From NCBI RefSeq assembly GCF_049747295.1, contig NZ_JBMHJM010000001.1, positions 3,100,001 through 3,164,000 of the forward strand: a stretch of 64,000 nt of DNA. The letters are read 5' to 3'. The notes beneath the pieces were generated by a model. That model was not told where the DNA came from, did no database searches, and saw only the letters and a list, made by a program, of their open reading frames with translations. The DNA comes from Afipia sp049747295 (GTDB lineage: Bacteria; Pseudomonadota; Alphaproteobacteria; Rhizobiales; Xanthobacteraceae). Of this stretch, positions 35,287 to 44,087 are shown in pieces. Each line of letters opens with the position of its first letter. The stretch's first letter is position 1. Both the position numbers and the translations under genes were made by a program.

Positions 35287-36267
35287 TCACGGGCGTCGCT
35301 TGGCCCGCTCGTGAAAGATTGATCCGATAAAGTCGAGGCTGGTGCGCGCCGCGAGCAGCGCAGTGATTCCTGAGGGATCATAAGGCGGCGATACTTCGAC
35401 GAAATCGACACCGACGACGTCGAACCGCTTCGCGACTTCGCGCAAGATCTCCTTGCCTTCATAGTAGGTGAAGCCGCCGTGGCTGATCGTGGCCGTTCCC
35501 GGCGCGATCGAGGGATCGAAGCTGTCGATGTCGATCGAGACATAAACGCGTTCGCCATCGGGAATGTGCGCGAGGGAAGCAGCCGCACCCTGTGCCCGCA
35601 GCTTGCGCAGCGGCACCACATGCGTGCCGTAGGCTTTCGCCGCTTCCCAGTCCCTGCGGCTGACGGAGGCCATATTGTGCGGCCCAAGCGTTGTGATGCC
35701 TTTTACATGGGACATCTCGGAGGCGCGGCGCATCGGGCTGCCATGGCCCCACGTAATGCCGTTGCGCTCGTTGATGAAGTCGAAATGGGCATCGAGATGC
35801 ACGATGTGGATCGGCTTTTCATTTGAATACGCGGCAATGGTCGCCATGGTGATCGCGTGATCGCCGCCGAGAATGTAAGGCATCGTCCCGGCATCGAGCA
35901 GCGCGCGCACAGCGTGCTCGGCGTTGGCGAGGCTTCGCTTGGTGTCGGCGTAGATGACGTCACTGTCGCCGGCATCGACGATCTTGACTTCATCGGCGGT
36001 CAGATAGGTCACCTCGTCTTCGAAATCGAAGACGCCTTCCGGCCCGAAGCCATGGAACATCGAGACTTCGCGAATGGAGCGTGGCCCAAAGCGCGTGCCC
36101 ACCCGATAGCTCGAGGCGGTATCGATGGGGACGCCCAGCACGGCAACGTCGGCGCCGTCGAGCCTGTCCCAATCCTGGCAGGCCGGCTGACCGGCGAACG
36201 TCGCCAGACCAACGAAGGGCAGGTTCATCCGGTCCGGCGTGTTGCGGCTGATATGATCGGTTGTCAC
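35287..36267 (-). CDS. speB: Agmatinase (ureohydrolase)
   Basis: Encodes 326 aa. A ureohydrolase with the Mn ligands GGDHAITMATI, HLDAHFDF (D-x-H-x-D) and SIDIDSFDPSIAPGT. The N-terminal FVGLATFAGQPACQDWDRLD and the AVLGVPIDTASSYRVGTRFGPRSIRE segment are typical for SpeB/agmatinase or guanidinobutyrase. It converts agmatine to putrescine and urea if the assignment is right. It is convergent with iorB. A second ureohydrolase (arginase) lies 3.3 kb upstream. Confidence 0.87.
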   Translation of the reverse strand: MTTDHISRNTPDRMNLPFVGLATFAGQPACQDWDRLDGADVAVLGVPIDTASSYRVGTRFGPRSIREVSMFHGFGPEGVFDFEDEVTYLTADEVKIVDAGDSDVIYADTKRSLANAEHAVRALLDAGTMPYILGGDHAITMATIAAYSNEKPIHIVHLDAHFDFINERNGITWGHGSPMRRASEMSHVKGITTLGPHNMASVSRRDWEAAKAYGTHVVPLRKLRAQGAAASLAHIPDGERVYVSIDIDSFDPSIAPGTATISHGGFTYYEGKEILREVAKRFDVVGVDFVEVSPPYDPSGITALLAARTSLDFIGSIFHERAKRRP

Positions 36268-36305
36268 TGTCGTACCCTTTCCAAAAGGAAATCAAACGGC
36301 GTTGC

Positions 36306-36947
36306 TCAGGAGATCTCGTCGGTGATGCCTTCGCCCTCATAGGCGCGGCGCACCGAAGGGAGAGCAGTAATCCTGTCGAGCAACTTTGCGATGGTGGGAC
36401 GCGAACGCGGCGGATTCGTCATGGGGCGTGCCCAGCGGCACAGCATCACGAAGTAGAAATCAACTGCACTCAACGTGGTGCCGAGAAACAGCGGCCCATT
36501 CGTGCCGAGATGCTGTTCGATCACGTCGAGATAAGTGCTCGCACGTGCCTCCGCTCCGCGCCTCACAACCTCGGTCGCTTTCGTATCGTTGCCGGTGAGC
36601 CGGTCCGGATACTGGTAGATCATCAGTTCTTCCTGAAGCGAGTTGGTCAGGAAAATCAGCCACTGATTGAATGTCGAGCGCTCGGGCGTACCGAGCTTGG
36701 GTGCAAGGCCGGTCTGCGGATTTTGATCGAGCAGATGGAGCACGATGGCCGCGGCTTCGAACAGCACGAGATTGCCGTCCACCAGCGTCGGAATGCGGCC
36801 GTTCGGATTGATCTTCAGATAGTCCTTGGACTTCTGCGCATCGATCGTCCGATCGACCAGCATGAGCTCGTAATCAGCTCCCATTTCTTCCAGCACCATG
36901 TGGGCTGCGGCGCTGGCGTTCGCGGGGTAATAGTGGAGTTGGTACAT
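36306..36947 (-). CDS. Glutathione S-transferase family protein
   Basis: Encodes 213 aa. An N-terminal thioredoxin-like GST domain (MYQLHYYPANASAAAHMVLE, NPNGRIPTLVDGNLVLFEAA with the glutathione-binding loop) is followed by an all-helical C-terminal domain (TLSAVDFYFVMLCRWARPMT). It resembles beta-class or uncharacterised bacterial GSTs. It is divergent from the GlxA-type regulator gene at 37113 (165-bp gap), which may control it. Substrate unknown. Confidence 0.85.
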   Translation of the reverse strand: MYQLHYYPANASAAAHMVLEEMGADYELMLVDRTIDAQKSKDYLKINPNGRIPTLVDGNLVLFEAAAIVLHLLDQNPQTGLAPKLGTPERSTFNQWLIFLTNSLQEELMIYQYPDRLTGNDTKATEVVRRGAEARASTYLDVIEQHLGTNGPLFLGTTLSAVDFYFVMLCRWARPMTNPPRSRPTIAKLLDRITALPSVRRAYEGEGITDEIS

Positions 36948-37112
36948 CGGGTCGGCTCCGGCTCGACAATTTCGATGGCTCGAACCTAGGCCTGTGCTAG
37001 GTTGGCCACAATTGTCGTTATCCGACGATTCCGGCCAAAGGCGCGGCGGATTGGGCCGCAGCGTTTTTCCAGACCATGAAGGCGAGCGAAGGCATTCTGA
37101 AAGGACGGAGGC

Positions 37113-38087
37113 ATGGTTATGAGGCCGGCGCGTAAGGCAATCGCCATCGTGGTGCCACCCGGCGCGCAGTCGCTCGACGTTTCAGGCCCGCTCGATGCGT
37201 TTCTCGAAGCCAATCGTCAATCTACGAACGGTGCGAAATACGATGTCCGTCTGATATCGACGGGCGTGCAGCGGGTGGTGCGCGCTGGTGGTCTCTCGAT
37301 CGTTGCGGACACGTCCATTGCTGACGACACCAAGCCGATCGATACGTTGCTCGTCGCCGGAACGCCGGATTATGCGCAGGCTTATTCCAGTGATCAGCTC
37401 GGTGCCTGGCTGCGCCGCCGAACGTCGAAAACCCGGCGATACGGTTCGGTCTGTACGGGCGCGTTCTTCCTTGGTGCAGCAGGCTTGCTCGATGGACTGC
37501 ACGCGACCACGCATTGGCAGCATGCAGCGGAGTTGGCCGAACGCTTTCCGGCAGCCAACGTCATTCCGGACCAGATTTATATTCAGGACGGCGCGCTCTA
37601 TACGTCCGCCGGGGTCACGGCAGGGATTGATCTCGCCTTGAAGCTGATCGAAGACGACTTTGGACGAGACCTCGCGCTGATGGTGGCGCGACGACTGGTG
37701 GTGTTTCTCAAGCGTCCCGGTGGTCAATCGCAGTTCAGCGCGCACCTTGCGGCACAGGTCGCAGAAGAGGGACGCATCCAGGCGGTGCAGCACTGGATTC
37801 TGGATCATCTCTCTCTCGATCTCACTCTTGCATCCCTTGCCAAGCGCGCCGCCATGAGCGTGCGCAACTTCACCCGCGTTTTTCAAAGCGAGACCGGGAT
37901 TACGCCGGCGGACTTCGTCGAGATGGCACGTGTGGATGCCGCGCGGCGCCTGTTGGAAGACAGTGAAGCGCCGCTGCAGCGCGTGGCATCGCGGTGCGGG
38001 TTCTCGAGCCCGGACACCATGCGGCGGGCGTTCCTGAGGCGCATCGGCATAGGGCCGAGCGACTATCGGGAGCGGTTTCGGGGGTAG
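37113..38087 (+). CDS. GlxA-family AraC-type regulator (DJ-1/PfpI domain + HTH)
   Basis: Encodes 324 aa. An N-terminal DJ-1/PfpI-like domain (AIVVPPGAQSLDVSGPLDAF, nucleophile elbow GSVCTGAFFLGAAG) is followed by a C-terminal AraC helix-turn-helix pair (LASLAKRAAMSVRNFTRVFQ, then PLQRVASRCGFSSPDTMRRA). Relatives regulate arginine, glycine betaine or carnitine catabolism. The divergent GST gene is the likely target here. The start used is the first ATG of an ATG-GTT-ATG pair. Confidence 0.87.
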   Translation: MVMRPARKAIAIVVPPGAQSLDVSGPLDAFLEANRQSTNGAKYDVRLISTGVQRVVRAGGLSIVADTSIADDTKPIDTLLVAGTPDYAQAYSSDQLGAWLRRRTSKTRRYGSVCTGAFFLGAAGLLDGLHATTHWQHAAELAERFPAANVIPDQIYIQDGALYTSAGVTAGIDLALKLIEDDFGRDLALMVARRLVVFLKRPGGQSQFSAHLAAQVAEEGRIQAVQHWILDHLSLDLTLASLAKRAAMSVRNFTRVFQSETGITPADFVEMARVDAARRLLEDSEAPLQRVASRCGFSSPDTMRRAFLRRIGIGPSDYRERFRG

Positions 38088-38195
38088 GAACCCGATCGCG
38101 CTTTTGGCAGATAGGCTTTTCGCCGATTGCCCTTCCGCTGAGGCCTCACATGGCGTAAGTCCGGCCACAAATTCTTCCCGGAACTCCGTGCGCAC

Positions 38196-39818
38196 ATGAT
38201 TCGACTGGACAACATCAGCAAGCAAAATGGTCACCAAATTCTCTTCATTGAAGCTTCCGCGGCGCTTCAAAGGGGAGAGAAAATTGGGCTGGTCGGGCCT
38301 AACGGAGCCGGAAAGACCACGCTTTTTCGGATGATCACGGGGCGGGAGCTTCCTGACGAAGGTCAGGTGTCGGCCGACCGCGGCGTGACGATTGGCTATT
38401 TCAGCCAGGATGTCGGGGAGATGTCAGGCCGCAGTGCTGTGTCCGAAGTGATGGACGGGGTTGGGCCGGTCAGTGCCGTGGCTATCGAGTTGAAGGAACT
38501 CGAAACCGCGATGGCGGACCCGGATCGCGCCGATGAAATGGACGACATCATCACGCGTTATGGAGAAGTGCAGGCCCGCTTCGAGGAACTGGATGGTTAC
38601 GCCCTGGATGCGCGTGCGCGCGAGGTGTTGGCGGGACTAGGCTTTAGCCAGGAGATGATGGAGGGTGATGTCGGCGCGTTGTCCGGCGGCTGGAAGATGC
38701 GTGTGGCGTTGGCCCGCATTCTTCTGATGCGCCCGGAAGTGATGCTGCTGGACGAGCCAAGCAACCATCTGGATCTGGAAAGCCTGATCTGGCTGGAATC
38801 GTTCCTGAAGGGTTATGAGGGCGCGTTGCTCATGACCTCGCACGATCGCGAATTCATGAACCGCATCGTCAACAAGATCGTGGAAATCGATGGCGGTTCG
38901 CTGACGTCGTACTCGGGCGATTTTGAGTTCTACGAACAGCAGCGTGCGATGAACGAAAAGCAACAGCAGGCGCAGTTCGAGCGTCAGCAGGCGATGCTGG
39001 CCAAGGAAATCAAATTTATCGAGCGTTTCAAGGCACGCGCCTCGCATGCGGCCCAGGTGCAAAGCCGGGTTAAGAAGCTGGAAAAGATCGAACGCGTCGA
39101 GCCGCCAAGGCGTCGTCAGACCGTCACATTCGAGTTCATGCCGGCACCGCGCTCCGGTGAAGACGTGGTCACGCTGAAAAACGTGAACAAAAGCTACGGC
39201 AGCCGCACTATCTATGAGGGGCTTGATTTCTCCGTGCGCCGCAAGGAGCGCTGGTGCGTGATGGGGATCAACGGTGCGGGCAAGTCCACGCTGCTGAAAC
39301 TGGTGACGGGGACGGCGGAGCCGGATGACGGAAGTGTCGTTCTGGGCGGTAGCGTGAAGATGGGCTATTTCGCGCAGCATGCGATGGATCTGCTGGACGG
39401 TGAACGAACCGTGTTCGAGCAGCTTGAGTATTCGTTTCCGCAGGCCGGACAGGGTTCGTTACGCGCTTTGGCCGGTTGCTTTGGCTTCTCCGGCGACGAC
39501 GTGGAAAAGAGATGCCGGGTGCTGTCGGGCGGCGAAAAAGCACGGCTGGTGATGGCGATGATGCTCTTCGATCCGCCGAACTTCCTGGTGCTGGACGAGC
39601 CGACCAACCACTTGGACATGGCGACGAAGGAAATGCTGATTACCGCGTTGTCGGAATATGAGGGGACCATGCTGTTCGTCTCCCACGATCGGCATTTTCT
39701 CGCAGCTCTGTCCAATCGCGTGCTGGAGCTGACACCGGAGGGCGTCCACAAATACGGCGGCGGTTACACGGAGTATGTGGAGCGCACCGGCCAGGAAGCC
39801 CCCGGTCTGCGGAGCTGA
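38196..39818 (+). CDS. ABC-F family ATPase (YbiT/Uup type)
   Basis: Encodes 540 aa with two ABC domains and no membrane segments. Walker A sites are GPNGAGKTTLF (about residues 35-45) and GINGAGKSTLL; signatures are LSGGWKMRVALARIL and LSGGEKARLVMAMML; Walker B sites are MLLDEPSNHLD and LVLDEPTNHLD. A charged linker with coiled-coil tendency lies between (EQQRAMNEKQQQAQFERQQA and beyond). ABC-F proteins act on ribosomes. The exact subfamily (YbiT-like, not EttA) is inferred from the N-terminus. A strong terminator follows. Confidence 0.9.
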   Translation: MIRLDNISKQNGHQILFIEASAALQRGEKIGLVGPNGAGKTTLFRMITGRELPDEGQVSADRGVTIGYFSQDVGEMSGRSAVSEVMDGVGPVSAVAIELKELETAMADPDRADEMDDIITRYGEVQARFEELDGYALDARAREVLAGLGFSQEMMEGDVGALSGGWKMRVALARILLMRPEVMLLDEPSNHLDLESLIWLESFLKGYEGALLMTSHDREFMNRIVNKIVEIDGGSLTSYSGDFEFYEQQRAMNEKQQQAQFERQQAMLAKEIKFIERFKARASHAAQVQSRVKKLEKIERVEPPRRRQTVTFEFMPAPRSGEDVVTLKNVNKSYGSRTIYEGLDFSVRRKERWCVMGINGAGKSTLLKLVTGTAEPDDGSVVLGGSVKMGYFAQHAMDLLDGERTVFEQLEYSFPQAGQGSLRALAGCFGFSGDDVEKRCRVLSGGEKARLVMAMMLFDPPNFLVLDEPTNHLDMATKEMLITALSEYEGTMLFVSHDRHFLAALSNRVLELTPEGVHKYGGGYTEYVERTGQEAPGLRS

Positions 39819-39844
39819 TCCTTAGACTTGCTCTCTTGAAAGTC

Positions 39845-39875
39845 GTGTGGCGCCTTTCGGCGCCACACTTTGTTT
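39845..39875 (+). terminator. Rho-independent terminator of the ABC-F gene
   Basis: A perfect 10-bp stem, GTGTGGCGCC / GGCGCCACAC, with a TTTC tetraloop is followed by TTTGTTT. It lies 27 bp after the stop codon. Confidence 0.93.
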
Positions 39876-39892
39876 GAGGAGCAACAAGCTTC

Positions 39893-40945
39893 TCAGAAGT
39901 TGTCGGCGTCGATCACAGCCTGGGCGAACTCCTTGGGAGCTTCCTGCGCGAGATTATGGCCGATGCCGCCCATGATCAGCCGATGCTCATACTTGCCGGA
40001 GAACTTCTTGGCATAAGCACCGGGCTCCGGATGCGGCGCGCCATTGGCATCGCCTTCCATGGTGATGGTGGGCACGGTGATGACAGGGCCTCCCGCCAGC
40101 TTTTTCTCAAGGTCGTCATACTTGGATTCGCCTTCGGCCAGCCCGAGCCGCCAGCGATAATTATGGATCACGATGTCGACATGGTCGGGATTGTCGAAGG
40201 CGGCTGCGCTGCGATCGAAGGTGGCGTCGTCGAAATTCCACTTTGGCGACGCGAGTTGCCAGATGAGTTTCGCGAAGTCGTGCCGGTTTTTGTCGTAGCC
40301 GATCCGACCGCGCTCGGTGGCAAAGTAAAATTGGTACCACCATGCAAGCTCGGCCTTCGGCGGCAACGGCTTCTTGTTGATCTCCGGACTCCCGATCAGG
40401 TAGCCGCTCACCGAGACCATGGCCTTAAAGCGCTCCGGCCACAGGGCCGCGAGAATATTGGCCGTACGCGCGCCCCAGTCATAGCCGGCGACGACGGCCT
40501 TCTCGATCTTGAGGGCGTCCATAAGAGCAATGATATCGACTGCGAGCACCGCTTGCTGGCCGTTCCGGATCGTGTCGGTTGAAAGGAAACGCGTGGTGCC
40601 GTAGCCGCGCAGGTAGGGGATGATGACCCTGTAGCCTTTGGATGCCAGCAGCGGGGCAACGTCAACAAAGCTGTAAATGTCGTAAGGCCAGCCGTGCAGG
40701 AGCATCACCACAGGGCCGTCGGCCGGCCCTGCTTCGGCGTAACCCACATTGAGCGTGCCTGCGTTGATCTGCTTGAGCGGACCGAACGAGGTGTGGGTCC
40801 CCGGCTTGATCGACGGCAGGGTTGCTGATTTCGATGTGCCGGACTGGGCGACGGCGGAGCCGATCAAACCGAACTGAGCAGCAGTCATGGCGACAGCGGC
40901 AGTGCCGAAAAAACGGCGGCGATGATGGTTGATTTCTTCGGACAT
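39893..40945 (-). CDS. Tat-exported alpha/beta hydrolase (epoxide hydrolase-like)
   Basis: Encodes 350 aa from the ATG at 40943-40945 (longer frames upstream run through the promoter). A twin-arginine signal (HHRRRFFGTAAVAMTAAQFG) is at residues 8-27. The hydrolase core has the oxyanion loop LHGWPYDIYSF, nucleophile Asp in VVAGYDWGARTANIL and catalytic His in GGIGHNLAQEAPKEF. Asp as nucleophile with W/G neighbours fits epoxide hydrolases and haloalkane dehalogenases. It acts in the periplasm on an unknown substrate. Its promoter shares the repeat set with ohr and dipZ. Confidence 0.85.
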   Translation of the reverse strand: MSEEINHHRRRFFGTAAVAMTAAQFGLIGSAVAQSGTSKSATLPSIKPGTHTSFGPLKQINAGTLNVGYAEAGPADGPVVMLLHGWPYDIYSFVDVAPLLASKGYRVIIPYLRGYGTTRFLSTDTIRNGQQAVLAVDIIALMDALKIEKAVVAGYDWGARTANILAALWPERFKAMVSVSGYLIGSPEINKKPLPPKAELAWWYQFYFATERGRIGYDKNRHDFAKLIWQLASPKWNFDDATFDRSAAAFDNPDHVDIVIHNYRWRLGLAEGESKYDDLEKKLAGGPVITVPTITMEGDANGAPHPEPGAYAKKFSGKYEHRLIMGGIGHNLAQEAPKEFAQAVIDADNF

Positions 40946-40991
40946 GATCTTTCTCCAGTGAATGTGTCCCGACGCTGAGAACACCGAATCC

Positions 40992-41069
40992 ATGTATCTG
41001 CGGTGTGTCCTGATCGGTCTAAATTGAATGTGTATGTAGCTTCCGAGCCGTTGGATACATGCCGTTACA
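40992..41069 (-). promoter_or_regulatory. Conserved regulatory array of the hydrolase gene
   Basis: Read on the minus strand: box A is TGTAACGGCATGTATCC (41069-41053), with two TGTA half-sites 10 bp apart. Box B begins with GGACACA at 41010 and GATAC at 40998. The A-to-B distance is 59 bp and the two parts of B are 12 bp apart, the same as before ohr and dipZ. The OmpR-type regulator encoded at 44084 is the inferred binder. Confidence 0.6.
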
Positions 41070-41198
41070 AATCGGTCGGGCTGGCCAATTGAGGGACTTC
41101 GCCCTGGTCGCTCTCCGGCCATGGCCCATTCAAACACGCGCCGATGCCGCCTTCCACGGAGAAGAAGTGGGCATCAGCGCATGATCGCGCGCATAGCT

Positions 41199-41275
41199 TG
41201 TACAGAAATGTACCCGCTCGGGTCGTTGCCACACTTTGTTACACTTCTGATCAATCCGGACACATACCTGATACC
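41199..41275 (+). promoter_or_regulatory. Conserved regulatory array of ohr
   Basis: Box A is TGTACAGAAATGTACC (41199-41214), with TGTA half-sites 10 bp apart. A GTTACA site lies 39 bp on (41238). Box B starts with GGACACA at 41258 (59 bp from A) and GATACC at 41270. A small hairpin ACCGC-TTTAT-GCGG follows. The whole stretch aligns with the dipZ leader (45005-45081). Confidence 0.65.
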
Positions 41276-41357
41276 TCTGAACCGCTTTATGCGGCCACTG
41301 GCTGGCCCTTGGTCTTTTCGCCTTGGCGCCACCCGATCGCTGCAAAGGAAGTCAGAC

Positions 41358-41774
41358 ATGACCAAGCTCGAAAAAGTGCTCTACACCGGTAAAACCCAAA
41401 CCTCAGGTGGACGTGACGGCGCATCGCGCAGCTCCGATGGCCGCCTCGATATCAAGCTCTCGTCTCCCGGATCATCGGGCAGCGGGACCAATCCGGAGCA
41501 ATTGTTTGCTGCCGGCTGGTCGGCTTGCTTTATCGGAGCCATGGGACTCGCGGCCAGTCAGCTGAAGGTTGCTCTCCCGTCCGATCTGGCGGTCGATGCG
41601 GAAGTCGATCTGGGCATGGCGGGCAGCGGCTATTTCCTGCAGGCGCGCCTCAATGTCAGCCTGCCAGGTGTGGATCGCGAGATTGCGCAGGCCCTCGTCG
41701 ATGCCGCGCATCAGACGTGTCCGTATTCGAAAGCCACGCGCGGCAACATCGACGTCGTCATCAATCTTGTCTGA
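41358..41774 (+). CDS. ohr: Organic hydroperoxide resistance protein (Ohr/OsmC family)
   Basis: Encodes 138 aa from the ATG at 41358. A thiol peroxidase of the Ohr/OsmC family with the two conserved cysteines: C57 in AAGWSACFIGAM and C121 in AHQTCPYSKATRG. The N-terminal KVLYTGKTQTSGGRDGASRS and the TNPEQLFAAGWSAC region are typical of Ohr. It reduces organic hydroperoxides with lipoylated protein as electron donor (known for the family). No MarR-type OhrR gene is seen next to it. Its leader instead carries the repeat array shared with the hydrolase and dipZ genes. Confidence 0.92.
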   Translation: MTKLEKVLYTGKTQTSGGRDGASRSSDGRLDIKLSSPGSSGSGTNPEQLFAAGWSACFIGAMGLAASQLKVALPSDLAVDAEVDLGMAGSGYFLQARLNVSLPGVDREIAQALVDAAHQTCPYSKATRGNIDVVINLV

Positions 41775-41858
41775 GTTCGTCCCTATGACGACGATGGCCA
41801 GCCCGGAGTGGCGGCTGGTCATCCCTCATTCAACGATCGTGAGTTATGGAGAGCGCTT

Positions 41859-42026
41859 ATGATGCGGCTTGCTGTTATCTCTCTCATTGGAATTTCGGTA
41901 ATGGCGTTTCCCTGCGCTTATGACACCGATCCCCGTGAGCCTGCGGCGATGACTGCGATTGTCGCGAAACTGCTTCCATCGAGCGGTGGAACGACAACTG
42001 CGGTTGTGTCGGAAACCACTCCGTAA
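41859..42026 (+). CDS. Small secreted hypothetical protein
   Basis: Encodes 55 aa from the ATG at 41859, behind a GGAGAG ribosome site. A short Sec-type signal sequence (MMRLAVISLIGISVMAFPCA) leaves a mature peptide of about 35 residues rich in Thr, Ala and Pro, with a cysteine near the cleavage point (a possible lipobox is not convincing). No family recognised. It sits between ohr and the zeta GST gene and may be co-transcribed with both. Confidence 0.5.
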   Translation: MMRLAVISLIGISVMAFPCAYDTDPREPAAMTAIVAKLLPSSGGTTTAVVSETTP

Positions 42027-42068
42027 CGCCTGCCCTTTTTTAAATCAGAACAACCAGGACATTCGACC

Positions 42069-42704
42069 ATGAAGCTCTATGCGAACGAAGTCTCCTCCGC
42101 GACCTCACGGGTGCGGATTGCTCTGGCCCTGAAGGGCCTTAACGTGGAGACGCAATCTGTGAACATTTTCGGCGCGGACGCGGAAAGCCGCCAGCCCGAG
42201 TATCGCAAGGTCAATCCGCAAGGACTGGTGCCGGCGTTGTTGACTGACGAGGGTACGTTGATCACCCAATCGCTCGCGATCATTGAATATCTCAACGACT
42301 TTCATCCGGAGCCGCCGCTGTTGCCTGCAAAGCTGGAGGCAAGGGCGCTGTCACGGTCCGTGGCGCTCGCGATTGCATCCGAAATTCATGCGCTGTTGCC
42401 GCCCCGCGTGGCTTTGCGGCTGAGCGCCATTCCAGGCGTTGAGGCGAACGGCATTGCGGACTGGAATCGTCACTGGATCAGGGAAGGGCTGACGGCCGTT
42501 GAAGCGACGATAGCTGGCCGCAGAACCGGTCCGTTTGTCGCCGGCGACCAGCCATCGGTCGCCGACATCTTTCTCTTCCCGCAGGCAATCAACACCGAAC
42601 GCGCAGGCATCGATCTGAGCCAGTGGCCAAACATTGCCGAGATCGTTTCAAACCTCCGCGCGATTCCTGCTTTTGCCGACAACGCGCCCGCTGTGAGAAA
42701 GTAA
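42069..42704 (+). CDS. maiA: Zeta-class glutathione S-transferase (maleylacetoacetate isomerase-like)
   Basis: Encodes 211 aa. The N-terminal SSATSRVRIALALKGLN is close to the zeta-class signature (SSxSxRVRIALxxKG) and NPQGLVPALLTDEGTLITQS is the glutathione-binding turn. The helical C-terminal domain has GDQPSVADIFLFPQAINTER. Zeta GSTs isomerise maleylacetoacetate in tyrosine degradation or act on maleylpyruvate and chlorinated acids. Neighbouring tyrosine-pathway genes are absent, so a stress or detoxification role with ohr is also possible. Confidence 0.83.
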   Translation: MKLYANEVSSATSRVRIALALKGLNVETQSVNIFGADAESRQPEYRKVNPQGLVPALLTDEGTLITQSLAIIEYLNDFHPEPPLLPAKLEARALSRSVALAIASEIHALLPPRVALRLSAIPGVEANGIADWNRHWIREGLTAVEATIAGRRTGPFVAGDQPSVADIFLFPQAINTERAGIDLSQWPNIAEIVSNLRAIPAFADNAPAVRK

Positions 42705-42746
42705 CAGCAGTTATTCTGATCAAAACGATCCGGGCGGCCGGGGAAG

Positions 42747-44087
42747 TTAATTCACCCGGTCGCCTTTGCTGCTCAGTAAAACAGTTGCCACCAACCCTCC
42801 ATCCGGGTGGTTGCTCAAAGTCAATGATCCGCCGATCGCGATTGCAAGTTGATGCGCAATCGCAAGGCCAAGACCCGTACCGCCGGTATCGCGACTTCGC
42901 GACCGTTCGAGGCGATAGAACGGCTGAAGAACCGCCTGAAGCTGATCCTCCGGGATGCCCGGGCCATTGTCCTTCACCATGATCAAAATGTCGTCGTCGG
43001 CTGTCTTCTCAACCGATACGGCGGCGGATCCTCCGAACTTCAGCGCATTGTCGATGAGATTGCCGAGAATGCGCCGCAGGGCATGAGATTTCGACGTGAT
43101 CTGCGCATGCGCGTTGCCCGCCAGGCTCACCGCACTCCCGACATCCTGATAATCGTAGACCAGGCTTTGCAGGAACGAATCGATATCCATCTTCGAGAAT
43201 TTTTCGGCGGTGCCGTGGGCGCTGCGCGCATAGGCAATGCCTTCGCGGACCAACTGCTCGATCTGGGCGAGATCCTGTTGGAGTTTTTCTTTGCTCTCAC
43301 TTTCCTCGGCGAGCTCGGCCCGTAGCTTCATTCGGGTGATGGGCGTCTGGAGATCGTGCGAAATCGCCGCCAGAATCTGGACCCGCTCTTCGAGATAGTC
43401 CGCGATGCGATCGCGCATTTTGTTGAATGCGGTGGCGGCGTGGGCCACCTCACGCGGGCCGCTTTCGCTCAGCCGCGGCGCTTTCTTGTTCGGATCCAAT
43501 GCATCGGCGGCATTGGCGAAATCCACAAGCGGACGGATCGCCAGCCGGACGGCGTACCAGCAGCACAGAATGAGAAGCGCGAGCTGGGCGGCGAGCACGT
43601 AAGGCAGCCATTGCGCTATCGGCATCATTGCGGGATTCACGTCAATGGTCAGCGGACTGCCGTCGCTCAAAGTGATGTGCGCCTGAAGGCGCTTGCCATC
43701 GCCCGGAATGGATTCGACGGCGACGGGATAGCGGTGGCCGACCGCCTCGCGTATTTTTGCGGCGATCTCCGCGCCGCGCTCGCTCATATCCGGAATGCCG
43801 GCGAGACCGGGGCCGAGCACGAACCGGTACGTCCCGCGATCGAGCTGTGCAACCCAATCGGCTCGCTCATTCGCCGGCAAGCGATCAAGAATAGCGATGG
43901 ATGTCGCGACGTCCTTTTCCAGCGTGCCCAGCATCACTGTCTTGGCTGCCATATAGCGCTCCAGAAACAGAGCGCTGAAAGACAGCGCGTGCGCAATGAT
44001 CAGGCCGGTGAGCAGAATCAGGAACAGCCTCGCGCCCAGCGTGCGTGGCCAAAGCTGGATCCGCTGCAATGCAGCCGTCGCGCTCAT
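42747..44087 (-). CDS. Sensor histidine kinase
   Basis: Encodes 446 aa. TM1 is at about residues 21-43 and TM2 at about 160-183, with a periplasmic sensor domain of about 115 residues between them. A HAMP-like linker (IRPLVDFANAADALD) is followed by the H-box AAISHDLQTPITRM with the phosphorylated H244, N-box RILGNLIDNALKFG, G1 VKDNGPGIPE and G2 GTGLGLAIAH. It is of the EnvZ/RstB type. It overlaps the response regulator gene by ATGA. The regulon is probably the repeat-bearing promoters of hydrolase, ohr and dipZ. Signal unknown. Confidence 0.93.
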   Translation of the reverse strand: MSATAALQRIQLWPRTLGARLFLILLTGLIIAHALSFSALFLERYMAAKTVMLGTLEKDVATSIAILDRLPANERADWVAQLDRGTYRFVLGPGLAGIPDMSERGAEIAAKIREAVGHRYPVAVESIPGDGKRLQAHITLSDGSPLTIDVNPAMMPIAQWLPYVLAAQLALLILCCWYAVRLAIRPLVDFANAADALDPNKKAPRLSESGPREVAHAATAFNKMRDRIADYLEERVQILAAISHDLQTPITRMKLRAELAEESESKEKLQQDLAQIEQLVREGIAYARSAHGTAEKFSKMDIDSFLQSLVYDYQDVGSAVSLAGNAHAQITSKSHALRRILGNLIDNALKFGGSAAVSVEKTADDDILIMVKDNGPGIPEDQLQAVLQPFYRLERSRSRDTGGTGLGLAIAHQLAIAIGGSLTLSNHPDGGLVATVLLSSKGDRVN

